64,000 nt of DNA, taken from assembly GCA_018267955.1 (NCBI GenBank), contig JAFDXL010000001.1, positions 1 through 64,000 on the forward strand. Direction: 5' to 3'. The position numbers and the translations under genes are program-made. This DNA comes from Bacteroidota bacterium. Lineage in GTDB: Bacteria; Bacteroidota; Bacteroidia; Chitinophagales; Chitinophagaceae. Below the pieces are notes generated by a model. The model was not told the origin of the DNA. It worked only from the letters and a program-made list of their open reading frames with translations, and made no database searches. Positions 51,565-60,698 of the stretch are shown piece after piece. Each line of letters starts with the position of its first letter. Position 1 is the stretch's first letter.

Positions 51565-52095
51565 ATGAAGTATTTGAATATTATAATGACCATTGGCATA
51601 CTGTTGTTCAGCTGCAGTTGTGCCAATTCACAAAATGATAAACCTATGAGTGACGAACATAAAAACAACCCGTACTACTCGCGTACGGATACCAACAAGC
51701 TACATGTGAGCAATGAAGAGTGGAAGAAGATCCTTCCTAAAGATGTTTATTCTATTGGCAGAGAGGCCAATACAGAATGGGCATTTACCGGTAAATATTA
51801 CAAGACAGATACGAAGGGTATGTATTACTGCGCGGTATGCGGCAACCCTTTGTTCCGTTCAGATGCAAAATTTGCCAGCAGCTGCGGATGGCCCAGCTTC
51901 TATGAGACCATCAAACCTAACAGTGTGACTTACAAGCCTGATAATACGCATGGGATGCAACGTATAGAAGTTACTTGCGGCCGCTGCGACTCTCACCTGG
52001 GGCATATATTTGACGACGGGCCGCCGCCGACACATAAAAGGTTCTGTATGAACTCGGCAGTGCTGGAATTTGAACCGGACGAAACCACTAAATAA
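51565..52095 (+). CDS. msrB: Peptide-methionine (R)-S-oxide reductase, exported lipoprotein
   Basis: I start at the ATG at 51565 (176 residues), giving a lipoprotein signal (GILLFSCSC). The MsrB domain shows zinc ligands in CAVCGNPLF and CGRCDSHLGH, the substrate loop ASSCGWPSFYE, and the catalytic Cys in RFCMNSAVLEF. It reduces oxidised methionine in exported proteins. A start at 51502 would extend upstream without a signal sequence. A good terminator follows at 52118. Confidence 0.93.
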   Translation: MKYLNIIMTIGILLFSCSCANSQNDKPMSDEHKNNPYYSRTDTNKLHVSNEEWKKILPKDVYSIGREANTEWAFTGKYYKTDTKGMYYCAVCGNPLFRSDAKFASSCGWPSFYETIKPNSVTYKPDNTHGMQRIEVTCGRCDSHLGHIFDDGPPPTHKRFCMNSAVLEFEPDETTK

Positions 52096-52117
52096 GATTG
52101 ATTGATATAGATAGCAG

Positions 52118-52148
52118 GCCGTTCTTCTGAAAAGAGGAGCGGCTTTTT
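52118..52148 (+). terminator. Terminator after msrB
   Basis: GCCGTTCTTCT (52118-52128) pairs with AGAGGAGCGGC (52133-52143), with two G-T pairs, around GAAA, then five T. Confidence 0.85.
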
Positions 52149-52179
52149 GTATTTTAGCAGAGATAATTATTGCGCTACG

Positions 52180-52842
52180 ATGACCAAGAAAGAACGGTAT
52201 GCTTATGTATTAGACTGGTTTCAAAAGAACATGCCGGAGGCAGAAACCGAATTGCATTATGAAAACCCATACCAACTATTGGTAGCCGTAATATTATCTG
52301 CGCAATGCACCGATAAACGTGTAAACATAGTAACACCCAATCTCTTTAAAAAATTCCCTACCGCCGAAACATTAGCTAAGGCAGAGTTTGAAGATGTCGA
52401 ACCCATTATACGAAGCATTTCCTTTGCTAACAATAAAACAAGGCATTTGCTGGGTATGGCGAAAATGCTGACAGAGCAATATCACGGAGAAGTGCCCGAT
52501 ACGGTGGACGAATTAGTGAAATTACCCGGAGTGGGCAGAAAAACCGCTAATGTGATCACCTCTGTAATTTATGAGCAGCCCAATATGGCAGTAGATACAC
52601 ACGTGTTCCGGGTATCGGCAAGAATAGGGTTAACAACAAATGCAAAGAATGTATTGCAGGCTGAAAAGCAACTGGTAGCTAATATACCCGAAGAGCTGAT
52701 ACATATAGCTCATCATTGGCTGATACTACATGGCCGCTATATATGCGTAGCCCGCAGGCCAAAATGCGAACGCTGCGGGCTGACGAAAGTTTGCAAATAT
52801 TATAATAGCGATATGAAGTATATCGTTGAAAAGGCAGATTAG
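52180..52842 (+). CDS. nth: Endonuclease III
   Basis: The ATG at 52180 gives 220 residues (MTKKERYAYVLDWFQKNMPE). The helix-hairpin-helix is LPGVGRKTANVITSVIY, with the catalytic Lys, and the Asp is in AVDTHVFRVSARIGL. The [4Fe-4S] cysteines are in CVARRPKCERCGLTKVC. It removes oxidised pyrimidines and nicks abasic sites in base excision repair. It is convergent with the thioredoxin-like gene and overlaps it by 4 bases. Confidence 0.96.
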   Translation: MTKKERYAYVLDWFQKNMPEAETELHYENPYQLLVAVILSAQCTDKRVNIVTPNLFKKFPTAETLAKAEFEDVEPIIRSISFANNKTRHLLGMAKMLTEQYHGEVPDTVDELVKLPGVGRKTANVITSVIYEQPNMAVDTHVFRVSARIGLTTNAKNVLQAEKQLVANIPEELIHIAHHWLILHGRYICVARRPKCERCGLTKVCKYYNSDMKYIVEKAD

Positions 52843-53435
52843 TTAGCATGTGGCGGTATCACCGGCATAGGTGAAGGAACCTCGTGCCATTCATTTTTGA
52901 AGTTTTTACTGTAATCTTCCCACTTCACGGTTTTATATGTATCCTCCCCGATGAACTTTAAGAATTGCTCCACTTCCTCTACCGGGTGATAACCACCAAC
53001 AGGGGTAGGGCTTTGAAAATTCTCTGTCATGAGGATAGTAGTAGGATAGGCCATCTGGCCATTCATCAATTGTACTGCCAGTTCGTTAGCTTTATATTCT
53101 GGCTTAAACCCCCATTTCTTACCGAGAAACTCTATGCTATCCTGCCGCTCTGCATTGAACTTTATAGCGTAGAATTTTTTATTCATGTAATCAATCACAT
53201 CCGGGTTAGTAAACACTTTCTTATCCAGCACCTTACACCATCCGCACCAGTCTGTGTACACATCTATCCATACCTTACGTGGTTCCTGTTTCATGCGTTT
53301 TTCAGCCTCAGCAAAACTGATCCACTCGATCTCCTTATTTTCTTTAGCCTTAGGCGCGGGAGCTTTCTTTTTATCTTCTGCTTTCACAGCCGTTAAACTT
53401 AACACCGCGATAAATGTTAACAATGCACGTTTCAT
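52839..53435 (-). CDS. Exported thioredoxin-like protein (CGWC)
   Basis: The 198-residue protein has a signal peptide (LSLTAVKA) and a Lys/Ala/Pro linker, then a thioredoxin fold with YTDWCGWCKVLDKKVF (near residue 62-77) and the cis-proline in MAYPTTILM. It resembles DUF255/thioredoxin_7-type periplasmic reductases of Bacteroidota. It probably reduces or isomerises disulfides outside the cytoplasm. It is convergent with nth. Confidence 0.88.
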   Translation of the reverse strand: MKRALLTFIAVLSLTAVKAEDKKKAPAPKAKENKEIEWISFAEAEKRMKQEPRKVWIDVYTDWCGWCKVLDKKVFTNPDVIDYMNKKFYAIKFNAERQDSIEFLGKKWGFKPEYKANELAVQLMNGQMAYPTTILMTENFQSPTPVGGYHPVEEVEQFLKFIGEDTYKTVKWEDYSKNFKNEWHEVPSPMPVIPPHAN

Positions 53436-53526
53436 CAGGATTAGCCGTATTTTAATAAAGCTAATTTACGACTAATTCCATGTAGCTTTGTTAATATCTT
53501 GTGATAATTATATATATTAATACAAT

Positions 53527-54090
53527 ATGAAAATTGCCGTTGCCATTACAGGCGCAAGCGGGTCTATATACGCCAAAGTGCTCTTGCAGAAATTACAGCA
53601 ACTGGATCAGCAACTTACAGAAGTAGGACTGGTATGGAGTGATAATGCAAGAACCGTCTGGGAACATGAGATTGGGGATAAAACTTATGAACAGTTTGCC
53701 TTCAGGGTGTGGGAGAAGAACGATTTTATGGCGCCCATTGCATCCGGAAGTGCAGGCTATGATGCCCTGGTCATTTGTCCATGTAGTATGGGAACACTCG
53801 GCAGGATAGCGGGCGGCATTAGCAACGACCTGGTAACACGTGCAGCAGATGTAATGCTGAAAGAGCGCAGAAAATTAGTGTGTGTGGTGAGGGAGACACC
53901 GTACAACCTCATACACCTGCGCAATATGACGGCCGTTACAGAGGCTGGTGGTATTATATGCCCCGCAACACCATCTTTTTACAGCCGCCCAAAGGATATG
54001 GAAGAAATGGCTGCTACAGTGGTGGATAGGGTGCTGCAACTGGCAGGACTGGATATTAAAACCTATAGATGGGGAACAGATAAAAGCTAA
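53527..54090 (+). CDS. ubiX: Flavin prenyltransferase UbiX
   Basis: The 187-residue flavoprotein has VAITGASGSIYAKVLL near the N-terminus, VICPCSMGTLGRIAGGISNDLVTRAADVML in the middle (quoted in parts: PCSMGTLGRIAGGISNDL) and LVCVVRETPYNLIHLRNM. UbiX prenylates FMN to make the cofactor of UbiD decarboxylases. No ubiD gene is in the window. mazG follows after 6 bases and a sensor kinase directly after that, so the three are likely one operon. Confidence 0.95.
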   Translation: MKIAVAITGASGSIYAKVLLQKLQQLDQQLTEVGLVWSDNARTVWEHEIGDKTYEQFAFRVWEKNDFMAPIASGSAGYDALVICPCSMGTLGRIAGGISNDLVTRAADVMLKERRKLVCVVRETPYNLIHLRNMTAVTEAGGIICPATPSFYSRPKDMEEMAATVVDRVLQLAGLDIKTYRWGTDKS

Positions 54091-54096
54091 GCAAAA

Positions 54097-54867
54097 ATGA
54101 ACTACGCAGGATCGCTGGAAAGGCTGAGGACAATAATGGATGAATTAAGAGAATATTGTCCCTGGGATAAAAAGCAAACTTTGCAAACCCTGAGGCCGCA
54201 GACCATTGAAGAAACTTATGAGCTGGCAGATGCTATCACCGATAATGACTGGAAGGGTGTAAAGGAAGAATTAGGTGACCTGTTGCTGCATATTATTTTC
54301 TACAGCAAGATAGGTGCAGAGCAAAACCAGTTTACACTGGAAGATGTAATAGAAGGCGTATGTAATAAACTGGTGCACCGGCATCCGCATATATATAGCA
54401 GCACAACGGTGAATGATGAAGAAGAGGTGAAGCAAAACTGGGAGAAGCTGAAACTGAAAGAAGGAAAGAAATCTATATTAAGCGGTGTACCTAATTCATT
54501 GCCCGCCATTATTAAGGCTTTGCGTTTGCAGGATAAGACAAAACAAGTAGGGTTTGAATGGAACCATATAGAGCAAGTGCAGGATAAAGTGAATGAAGAG
54601 ATAGCAGAACTATATGAGGCAGTGCAGGAAGGCAAGCAGGAAAAGATAGAAGAAGAAATGGGCGACGTATTGTTTGCCCTTGTGAACTATGCACGCTTTG
54701 CAAAAGTAGATCCTGAAATGGCGTTGGATAAGACCAATAAAAAATTCATACGCAGGTTTCAACATATAGAAGAGATGGCATCGGCACAAGGAAAGATATT
54801 ACATGATATGAGCCTTGAAGAAATGGATGCACTCTGGAATAAAGCTAAAGAACAGGAAAGGCAATAA
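54097..54867 (+). CDS. mazG: Nucleoside triphosphate pyrophosphohydrolase MazG
   Basis: The 256-residue protein has the doubled MazG domain. The first half shows CPWDKKQTLQTLRPQTIEETYE and KEELGDLLLHIIFYSKI, the second NEEIAELYEAVQEGKQEKIEEEMGDVLFALVNYAR (quoted in parts: KIEEEMGDVLFALVNYAR). The Glu-rich EExxE and ExxD motifs bind Mg2+. It hydrolyses aberrant NTPs and may lower ppGpp. The stop is followed immediately by the GTG of the kinase gene, with no spacer. Confidence 0.95.
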   Translation: MNYAGSLERLRTIMDELREYCPWDKKQTLQTLRPQTIEETYELADAITDNDWKGVKEELGDLLLHIIFYSKIGAEQNQFTLEDVIEGVCNKLVHRHPHIYSSTTVNDEEEVKQNWEKLKLKEGKKSILSGVPNSLPAIIKALRLQDKTKQVGFEWNHIEQVQDKVNEEIAELYEAVQEGKQEKIEEEMGDVLFALVNYARFAKVDPEMALDKTNKKFIRRFQHIEEMASAQGKILHDMSLEEMDALWNKAKEQERQ

Positions 54868-57800
54868 GTGTTCAGGCGATATCCATATAGCGGTTGGTTG
54901 CTGCTCAGCATTATGTTCTGGGGGATGGCCGTCTATTGGTTTACCCGCCAAAGCCATGATATAAGTCCCGCATCTATGGCAAGGGCCGTGAGCAACAACC
55001 TTGTTGATAAGGAAAATAAGATGCAACGGGTAATAGATGATAACGAACTGATTAAAGGAATATTTTCTGAGCACCTGGATAGCCGTGATGTAAAGGAACT
55101 TACTGAATTGCCCTTTGGCCTGTATGCTTATAAAGATAGCAGCCTCGTTTTTTGGAATAATAATAAAACCCTTGCGGCGTGTGCAGATAGCGAAGCAGAA
55201 AAACTGGTATTCAACGAAAGAGGTGTTTTTGTGCAAAAATGCTACCGGCCAAAATACCTTTCAAAAGGGGAAGTAATTACGGTGCTCTTTCCTATAGTTA
55301 TCCAATATCCGTTTGAGAACAAATACCTGGAATCGCGTTTTGAAGCGGGTAACCACATACCCATGGAAACCAGGATATCGGCTAACCCGGTGAAGGGTGG
55401 ATATGCGGTAACAGACATTAGCGGGAAGCATATTTTTTATCTCAAGTTCAATACTACAGGCCTACCAGGCTGGATGCCTGATACGCTGATGATATGCCTG
55501 TTGCTGGCCGCACTGCTCACCACTATAGCATGGCTGCAATTGCTCAGTGTGAATATATCGCGGAAGCGATCGCCGATACTTGGATTTCTGCTGACACTGG
55601 TATTAGTGATAGGCACACGTGTACTCACTTACAAGTTTGGCCTGCCGTTTCACCTGCGATCGATGCCGATATTTGATCCCCGGTTATATGCCACCAGTGC
55701 ATTACATCCTTCACTCGGCGATCTTCTTTTAAACTCCCTTTGCTTTTTATGGATAGTAGCCTATATGCTGGCCAATACATCTGTGATAAGCGTAGAACCA
55801 GCTAAGCTAAGTAAGCATTTAAAGATCGTTGTAAGCCTGCTGTGCGCAGCTACTATTCTTATCTGCGCTTTCTGGTTTATCAATATCATCAGCAGCCTGG
55901 TGCTCGACTCTGCCATATCTTTTGATGTAAGCCATTTCTACTCCATCAGCAAGTATACTCTCTTTGGGCTGCTCACCATTGGTATTATTACTCTTGGCTG
56001 TTGCCTGTTTATTTACCTGCTGAATATACAGTTATCTACCCTGGTAACTAATAAATGGGCCAAGTACCTGTTGCTGACTGTTCTTGGTATCATTATGACA
56101 TTGCTAAGCGATAAGACAAGGACGGGGAGCATGTCTTACCTGATGTTTGTATGGTTCCTGTTATTTATCATATTGCTTGATGTTAAGAAGCTTACTTACA
56201 GCCGGGATGTGCTGGCACCACACATGATCTTCTGGGCTTTTTTCGTGTGTGCTTTTTGTACGGGCGTACTTTTCTATTTTAATGATGTAAAAGAAAAACG
56301 TACCCGCGAACGCTTTGCCGAAGATATGACGCAGCCGCGCCGCGATTACGCATCTGAATACGATTTTGATATAAAGAACATTTCTAAGAATGTAGAGAAC
56401 GACCGCGTTATACAGGCATTTATTAAGACACCTAACAGGGAACTGCGGCGCGAACTGAATGAAAGATTTGGTGTATTGTATCTGAATGGACAGCTGAATA
56501 AATACCAGACCAATATTTATGTATTTGACGCCGCAGGCAGGAGCCTTTATAATAATGATACCGCCAGCTACAATAGCCTTTGGAAAATAGTAAGGCAATC
56601 GATACCCACAGCTGACAGCAACCTATACTTTCGTGGCGATGCGCAGGATGGGCACTATTATATTTCCTCTGTACCTGTATATGATTACAACCATACAAAA
56701 AAGGTAGGTTATGTATTCCTGGACCTGGCCATCAAGCAGGCAACGGGCGAATCATTGTATCCGGAATTGCTGCAGCCCAATAAAACAATGGGCAATGAAA
56801 ATGAAGCAGGCTATTCTTATGGCATATATGTAAACCGCAAACTACTGACCCAAACGAATGATTATGCCTTTCCTTTACTTATAAGCGGAAAAGAAACTAC
56901 TCCCTATGCCTATTACGATAAGGAGGGATACTCTGAACTATGGTACACAGATGCATCAGACAAAAGTAAAACGGTAGTTGTAGTTCATAGAACCAATACT
57001 GTACTGGAGCTGATAACATTATTCTCCTACCTTTTTGGCATACAAGTGATCACCGCATTACTGATTGTTATCTACCGGTCGGCATTGTCTTATTTAGTGA
57101 TGCCGAAAGCATCGGGTAAGTTTATCAGCTTTACACTACGCAGGAGAATTCACTTTTCAATGCTGGGCATCGTGCTGGTATCATTTCTTATCATTGGCCT
57201 GGTAACGATCATCTACTTCCAGGTGCAGTATGACCAGGGTAACAGAAAAAAATTGTTGGGTATTATACAGAATGTAGAAAGAACCGTGGTGCAGCACCTG
57301 GCCCAACAAAATGGACTGGCTGATATTGAAGCATTCAATAATGCTACAAGTACGCCAGGGTTCAAATACTTTATAGTTGATCTTTCTAACAACCAGAAAA
57401 TAGATATCAATATCTATAAAGCCAGCGGCCTGCTGGATGTAACATCGCAGGATAACATCTACGACCGCGCCCTGCTTGCGCGCATCATGCGGGCAGACGC
57501 GTACTATCAGCTATCGCAAAACAACACATCATTACTAACACAAAATGAGCGGATAGGAAAGTTGTCTTACCTGTCTTGTTATGTACCGATAAGAGATGAG
57601 AGCGGCAATGCGCTTGGATACATCAACATCCCGTATTTTTCTTCGCAGAAGGAACTGAGTTACCAGATATCAAACATATTGGTAGCGCTTATCAATCTGT
57701 ACGCGTTCATTTTCCTGCTATCGGGCCTGCTTACCGTGTTCATTACAAGGTGGATCACCAGGAGCTTTAACGTAGTGATAGAACGTTTTGAAAAGCTGAA

Positions 57801-58629
57801 CCTAAGTAAGAATGAATTGGTAGACTGGCCATACGATGATGAAATAGGATTACTGATAAAGGAGTATAATAAAATGGTGAAGAATGTGGAAGAGAATGCA
57901 ATACTCATGGCGCAGAGTGAACGGGAAGGTGCATGGCGCGAAATGGCCCAGCAGGTGGCCCATGAGATAAAGAACCCGCTGACACCTATGAAGCTGAACA
58001 TTCAATACCTGCAGCAAGCGCTTAAAAATAAGTATAGCAATGTACAGGAACTGACGGAGAAGGTTGCAGATTCGCTGATTGAGCAGATAGATAACCTTTC
58101 TTACATAGCATCTGAGTTCTCTAACTTTGCCAAGATGCCGGAAGCAAGGCCGGAAGTAATAGAACTAAATGACCTTGCGGAACGGGTGGTAGAATTATAC
58201 CTGAATGAACAGCAGGTAAAAGTTAGTGCAATGCCGTATGCGGAGCCGGTGTATGTATATGCAGACTACAGCCAGTTATTACGTGTATGTACCAACCTTA
58301 TCATTAATGCCATCCAGGCTATGCCGGAAGGACGGACAGGTGTAGTAAATGTAGTTGTTGACCGAAAGGACCAGCAAGCTATCATAGCAATAAAAGATAA
58401 TGGTGCCGGTATCAGCGAAGATAAAATTGATAAGATTTTTCAACCTTATTTTACTACCAAGTCATCAGGCACCGGCCTTGGCCTTGCGATGACCAAAAAG
58501 ATCATTGAATTCTGGAAAGGGACTATCTGGTTTGAAACAGAAGTGGGAAAAGGAACAACTTTCTTTATCAGTCTGCCATCCATTAAGAAAGATGACGCTA
58601 CCAAACCTGTACCTCGCGTTCCAGCGTGA
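54868..58629 (+). CDS. Large multi-TM sensor histidine kinase (NtrY-like)
   Basis: The 1253-residue protein starts with GTG, next to the mazG stop. It has an N-terminal helix, a periplasmic part, about eight helices in 210-470, a second extracytoplasmic region (about 480-725), two further helices, a sensor part, a last helix near 970 and a HAMP domain. The kinase core has VAHEIKNPLTPMKLNIQYLQ with His at about 1032, and NLIINAIQAMPEG, DNGAGISEDKID and SGTGLGLAM for ATP binding. It is far longer than NtrY. No response regulator is adjacent. The stimulus is unknown. Its end overlaps murB by 32 bases. Confidence 0.9.
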   Translation: MFRRYPYSGWLLLSIMFWGMAVYWFTRQSHDISPASMARAVSNNLVDKENKMQRVIDDNELIKGIFSEHLDSRDVKELTELPFGLYAYKDSSLVFWNNNKTLAACADSEAEKLVFNERGVFVQKCYRPKYLSKGEVITVLFPIVIQYPFENKYLESRFEAGNHIPMETRISANPVKGGYAVTDISGKHIFYLKFNTTGLPGWMPDTLMICLLLAALLTTIAWLQLLSVNISRKRSPILGFLLTLVLVIGTRVLTYKFGLPFHLRSMPIFDPRLYATSALHPSLGDLLLNSLCFLWIVAYMLANTSVISVEPAKLSKHLKIVVSLLCAATILICAFWFINIISSLVLDSAISFDVSHFYSISKYTLFGLLTIGIITLGCCLFIYLLNIQLSTLVTNKWAKYLLLTVLGIIMTLLSDKTRTGSMSYLMFVWFLLFIILLDVKKLTYSRDVLAPHMIFWAFFVCAFCTGVLFYFNDVKEKRTRERFAEDMTQPRRDYASEYDFDIKNISKNVENDRVIQAFIKTPNRELRRELNERFGVLYLNGQLNKYQTNIYVFDAAGRSLYNNDTASYNSLWKIVRQSIPTADSNLYFRGDAQDGHYYISSVPVYDYNHTKKVGYVFLDLAIKQATGESLYPELLQPNKTMGNENEAGYSYGIYVNRKLLTQTNDYAFPLLISGKETTPYAYYDKEGYSELWYTDASDKSKTVVVVHRTNTVLELITLFSYLFGIQVITALLIVIYRSALSYLVMPKASGKFISFTLRRRIHFSMLGIVLVSFLIIGLVTIIYFQVQYDQGNRKKLLGIIQNVERTVVQHLAQQNGLADIEAFNNATSTPGFKYFIVDLSNNQKIDINIYKASGLLDVTSQDNIYDRALLARIMRADAYYQLSQNNTSLLTQNERIGKLSYLSCYVPIRDESGNALGYINIPYFSSQKELSYQISNILVALINLYAFIFLLSGLLTVFITRWITRSFNVVIERFEKLNLSKNELVDWPYDDEIGLLIKEYNKMVKNVEENAILMAQSEREGAWREMAQQVAHEIKNPLTPMKLNIQYLQQALKNKYSNVQELTEKVADSLIEQIDNLSYIASEFSNFAKMPEARPEVIELNDLAERVVELYLNEQQVKVSAMPYAEPVYVYADYSQLLRVCTNLIINAIQAMPEGRTGVVNVVVDRKDQQAIIAIKDNGAGISEDKIDKIFQPYFTTKSSGTGLGLAMTKKIIEFWKGTIWFETEVGKGTTFFISLPSIKKDDATKPVPRVPA

Positions 58630-59608
58630 TGCCGAACTTATCCTTTACCGTCTTGACAATATTTTCAGATAAATTCCAGACAGCATTGCCATCTGCATGG
58701 CCATAGTTGACCAATACAAGAGCCTGCTTATCATGTACACCGGTTTCGCCGGCACGAAAGCCTTTCCAGCCACATTGTTCAATTAACCATCCGGCTGGTA
58801 CCTTCACAGTGTCATTATCTACCGGGTAGCTTGGTATTTGCGGATGAAAATCCTTGAGATGTTCGTATTGCTGTTTGGCTATTGTAGGATTCTTAAAAAA
58901 GCTGCCTGCATTACCTATCTTTTTAGGATCGGGTAATTTGCTGGTACGTATTGCTATTACAGCGTCTGCAATGGCTTTAATAGATAGCTCCGTTACTTTC
59001 ATTTTAGCCAGCTCCTGCTCAATAGCACCGTAGCTTGTGTTGAACTTAGGCGTTTTGTTCAGCTTAAAGGTCACCGAGGTAATAAATACTTTATCCTTTA
59101 ACTGGTGCTTGAAAATGCTGTCGCGGTAACCGAATGCACATTCATTACTGTGATATGGAAAGAATTGTTTGGCTTCCCAATGCCATGCGGAAATGGTATC
59201 AATCACTTCCTTTACCTCTACCCCATAGGCACCAATGTTTTGAATAGGCGCTGCACCTACCGTACCGGGTATCAAGGCAAGGTTCTCTACACCCGCCCAG
59301 CCATTGGCAATAGCATATATCACAAACTCATGCCAGATCTCACCGGAACCCACTTTTATCCAAACATGGTGTTCATCTTCATTGATCTTGAAGATGCCCT
59401 TTATCTTATTATGTATGGTTAATCCCTTTACTGGTTTGGTAAGCAGTATATTGCTGCCACCGCCCAATACGTGCTTCTCTGCAGGCAGATCTTCTTCTGT
59501 AGTGAGCGGAAGAAAAGTTTCGTCCGTTACCTCTGTAAAATATTCGGCAGGCATGTCTATGCCGAAAGTATTATATGGTTGGAGCGATATGTTTTGCTGT
59601 AGCTGCAT
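58598..59608 (-). CDS. murB: UDP-N-acetylenolpyruvoylglucosamine reductase MurB
   Basis: I use the ATG at 59608 (336 residues, MQLQQNISLQPYNTFGI). FAD-binding segments are HVLGGGSNILLT and ENLALIPGTVGAAPIQNIGAYG. The catalytic Ser lies in GNAGSFFKNP, near residue 230. The chain length fits type I MurB. It reduces UDP-GlcNAc-enolpyruvate to UDP-MurNAc in cell-wall precursor synthesis. The stop lies inside the 3' end of the kinase gene on the opposite strand. The epimerase gene upstream is on the same strand. Confidence 0.96.
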   Translation of the reverse strand: MQLQQNISLQPYNTFGIDMPAEYFTEVTDETFLPLTTEEDLPAEKHVLGGGSNILLTKPVKGLTIHNKIKGIFKINEDEHHVWIKVGSGEIWHEFVIYAIANGWAGVENLALIPGTVGAAPIQNIGAYGVEVKEVIDTISAWHWEAKQFFPYHSNECAFGYRDSIFKHQLKDKVFITSVTFKLNKTPKFNTSYGAIEQELAKMKVTELSIKAIADAVIAIRTSKLPDPKKIGNAGSFFKNPTIAKQQYEHLKDFHPQIPSYPVDNDTVKVPAGWLIEQCGWKGFRAGETGVHDKQALVLVNYGHADGNAVWNLSENIVKTVKDKFGITLEREVQVW

Positions 59609-59623
59609 GTGGCGCAAAAGTAG

Positions 59624-60655
59624 TTATTGCTTTTCGAACTTTTTCCCACGGAAACGAATACCCAGGCCCGGAGCTCCGCTGACTTTTATAATGCCGTTCT
59701 CGTATTGCAGTCCCTCGGCTACATCTTCTTTTAACAATAACGGCCCGTCTGCGTCCGTTTCATCGATCAACGGTAATAAGTGCGCTATCGCGGCGCTGCC
59801 TATGGTGCTTTCGTTCATCGAACCCACCATTACCTTTAAATTCAGTTTGCGGGCTTGCTCTATCATACGCAGTGCGGGTGTAATGCCCCCGCATTTTGTA
59901 AGCTTGATGTTGATACCATGAAAGGCATCTACGCATTTGGCAACATCTTCCTCTTCCACACAGCTTTCATCTGCAAACAGGGGGATGTTACTGATGGCTT
60001 TTAATTCCTTCATTGAATCCCATTCTGTTTTATTTAGTGGCTGTTCGATCATGGTGACGTTTAACGCATGCAATTCAGGTATTAAGGCTTTAGCGTCGTC
60101 AAAACTGAAAGCTTCGTTGGCATCTACGCGAAAAGGAGCATCTGTATGTTGGCGTAATGTGCGAATAAGGTCTATATCTTCCGGGCTGCGCATTTTTATC
60201 TTGTACAGCGGCCACGGATGTGTTTTTAGCTTTTCCACCATTTTATCTGCAGTGTCCAGCCCGAGCGTATAATCACATAGCGGTGCTTTCCATTGAAGGC
60301 CCAGCAACTGGTATAACGGTACCCTGCGCAATTGGGCAAAGAGATCCCAGCCGGCAATATCCAATGCGGCGATCAGGAAATTCTGACCCGGCAATAAATG
60401 ATGCAGGAAATGCCAGAAGCGCTGCGGATCTATCAGGGCGTATCGCTCTATTACGCCACGCTTCTCCTCCAATGCTGCTATCATGCTATCCACAGTAACA
60501 TGGTAATAGCTGATTGCCGGGGCCTCGCCAAAACCGGCAAGCCTGCCCATACCTAAACCAACCACTAAGGTAGGCTGGTGTGTTTTGGTACCTTTGGCTA
60601 TCGTAAACGGGTATTCAAAAGCCAGATCGAAAGAGAAATGACGCAATTGCAACAT
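59624..60655 (-). CDS. Dipeptide epimerase, enolase superfamily
   Basis: The 343-residue protein has an MR/MLE N-terminal cap and a TIM barrel with YKIKMRS (the KxK pair), RVDANEAFSF, MIEQPL and FADESC carrying the metal ligands, and INIKLTKCGG the second Lys. It is closest to L-Ala-D/L-Glu epimerases that recycle murein peptides. Adjacent to murB (15 bases away), a wall-linked role is plausible. Exact dipeptide specificity cannot be read from sequence. Confidence 0.87.
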   Translation of the reverse strand: MLQLRHFSFDLAFEYPFTIAKGTKTHQPTLVVGLGMGRLAGFGEAPAISYYHVTVDSMIAALEEKRGVIERYALIDPQRFWHFLHHLLPGQNFLIAALDIAGWDLFAQLRRVPLYQLLGLQWKAPLCDYTLGLDTADKMVEKLKTHPWPLYKIKMRSPEDIDLIRTLRQHTDAPFRVDANEAFSFDDAKALIPELHALNVTMIEQPLNKTEWDSMKELKAISNIPLFADESCVEEEDVAKCVDAFHGINIKLTKCGGITPALRMIEQARKLNLKVMVGSMNESTIGSAAIAHLLPLIDETDADGPLLLKEDVAEGLQYENGIIKVSGAPGLGIRFRGKKFEKQ

Positions 60656-60672
60656 TCGATAAAATTGCGATT

Positions 60673-60680
60673 AATTTTGC
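60673..60680 (+). promoter_or_regulatory. -7 element of the GT39 gene
   Basis: TAATTTTG fits TAnnTTTG and ends 18 bases before the ATG at 60699; a TTG at 60647-60649 is 23 bases upstream. Confidence 0.4.
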
Positions 60681-60698
60681 ACACGGAAAATTCCTTAC

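Noticed and set aside
52600-52605. CACGTG core in nth as a parS site
   Set aside because: The flanking bases do not match the ParB consensus.
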